A stretch of DNA of 64,000 nucleotides, taken from positions 63,355,816 to 63,419,815 of the forward strand of contig OZ024938.1 of NCBI GenBank assembly GCA_964017235.1, in the 5' to 3' direction. This DNA comes from Sabellastarte sp. h YS-2021. Taxonomy: Eukaryota; Annelida; Polychaeta; Sabellida; Sabellidae. A program made the position numbers and the translations under genes. Of this stretch, positions 63,990 through 64,000 are shown piece by piece. Numbering within the stretch: the stretch's first letter is position 1; every line of letters starts with the position of its first letter. The notes under the pieces were generated by a model, which made no database searches, was not told the origin of the DNA, and saw nothing but the letters and a program-made list of their open reading frames with translations.

Positions 63990-64000
63990 CTATCAAATGT

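Overview
The window looks like AT-rich invertebrate nuclear DNA, probably from a mollusc and plausibly a bivalve. It is dominated by one very large, intron-rich gene on the minus strand. Introns are AT-rich and packed with tRNA-derived and 5S-derived SINEs, short inverted-repeat elements, a central-tandem-repeat element resembling oyster 'pearl' elements, and minisatellites. Exons are short (42-263 bp) and visibly richer in GC. I saw no bacterial operon, CRISPR array, functional tRNA or functional rRNA. The lineage call is an inference from repeat types only.

The gene is a dynein heavy chain family member, best described as DNHD1-like (dynein heavy chain domain-containing 1). I assembled 41 consecutive coding exons from 63989 down to 2909, with consistent phases and 6441 coding nt (2147 codons), plus one possible 21-nt exon at 454-474. 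Both ends of the gene lie outside the window. In protein order: N-terminal tail (63989-52818), stem leading into the linker (51268-38877), DHC linker domain (38329-21397), a short acidic/basic insert (20595-20377), AAA1 (19276-9541, continuing to about 7483), and the start of AAA2 (3100-2909). AAA1 keeps a P-loop, but its Walker B glutamate is replaced by aspartate, the usual sensor-I region signature is lost, and a basic low-complexity insert of about 140 residues interrupts it. AAA2 has an intact P-loop. This points to a dynein-like ATPase with a weakened or dead main motor site, in line with the DNHD1 assignment.

Layout of the non-coding part: 1-2908 is downstream intron with a degenerate tandem repeat that includes the end of the AAA2 exon. 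3487-4785 and 55954-56960 are two copies of a central-tandem-repeat element. 5.6, 21.9 and 36.3 kb hold hairpins. 13.9, 25.4, 36.4 and 44.7 kb hold four near-identical 225-bp elements, with related architectures at 13.5, 32.4, 43.2 and 45.9 kb. 19.5-20.3 kb is a minisatellite. 27.5-30.8, 18.2 and 48.1 kb hold tRNA-derived SINEs. 41.4 and 51.6 kb hold 5S rRNA-derived SINEs. 33.2 kb holds a hAT-type element with an 8-bp target duplication. 57.1-57.8 kb is an ATCCGT-rich repeat.

The two most notable observations are the degenerate, insertion-bearing AAA1 and the fact that at least five exon boundaries of this gene (exons 11, 16, 18, 26 and 41 in my numbering) lie inside local tandem duplications, so extra or decayed copies of the exon end, or of the splice site itself, sit in the adjacent intron. 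A third theme is a set of sequence-distinct short elements that share TA target sites and terminal inverted repeats carrying the same motif twice.
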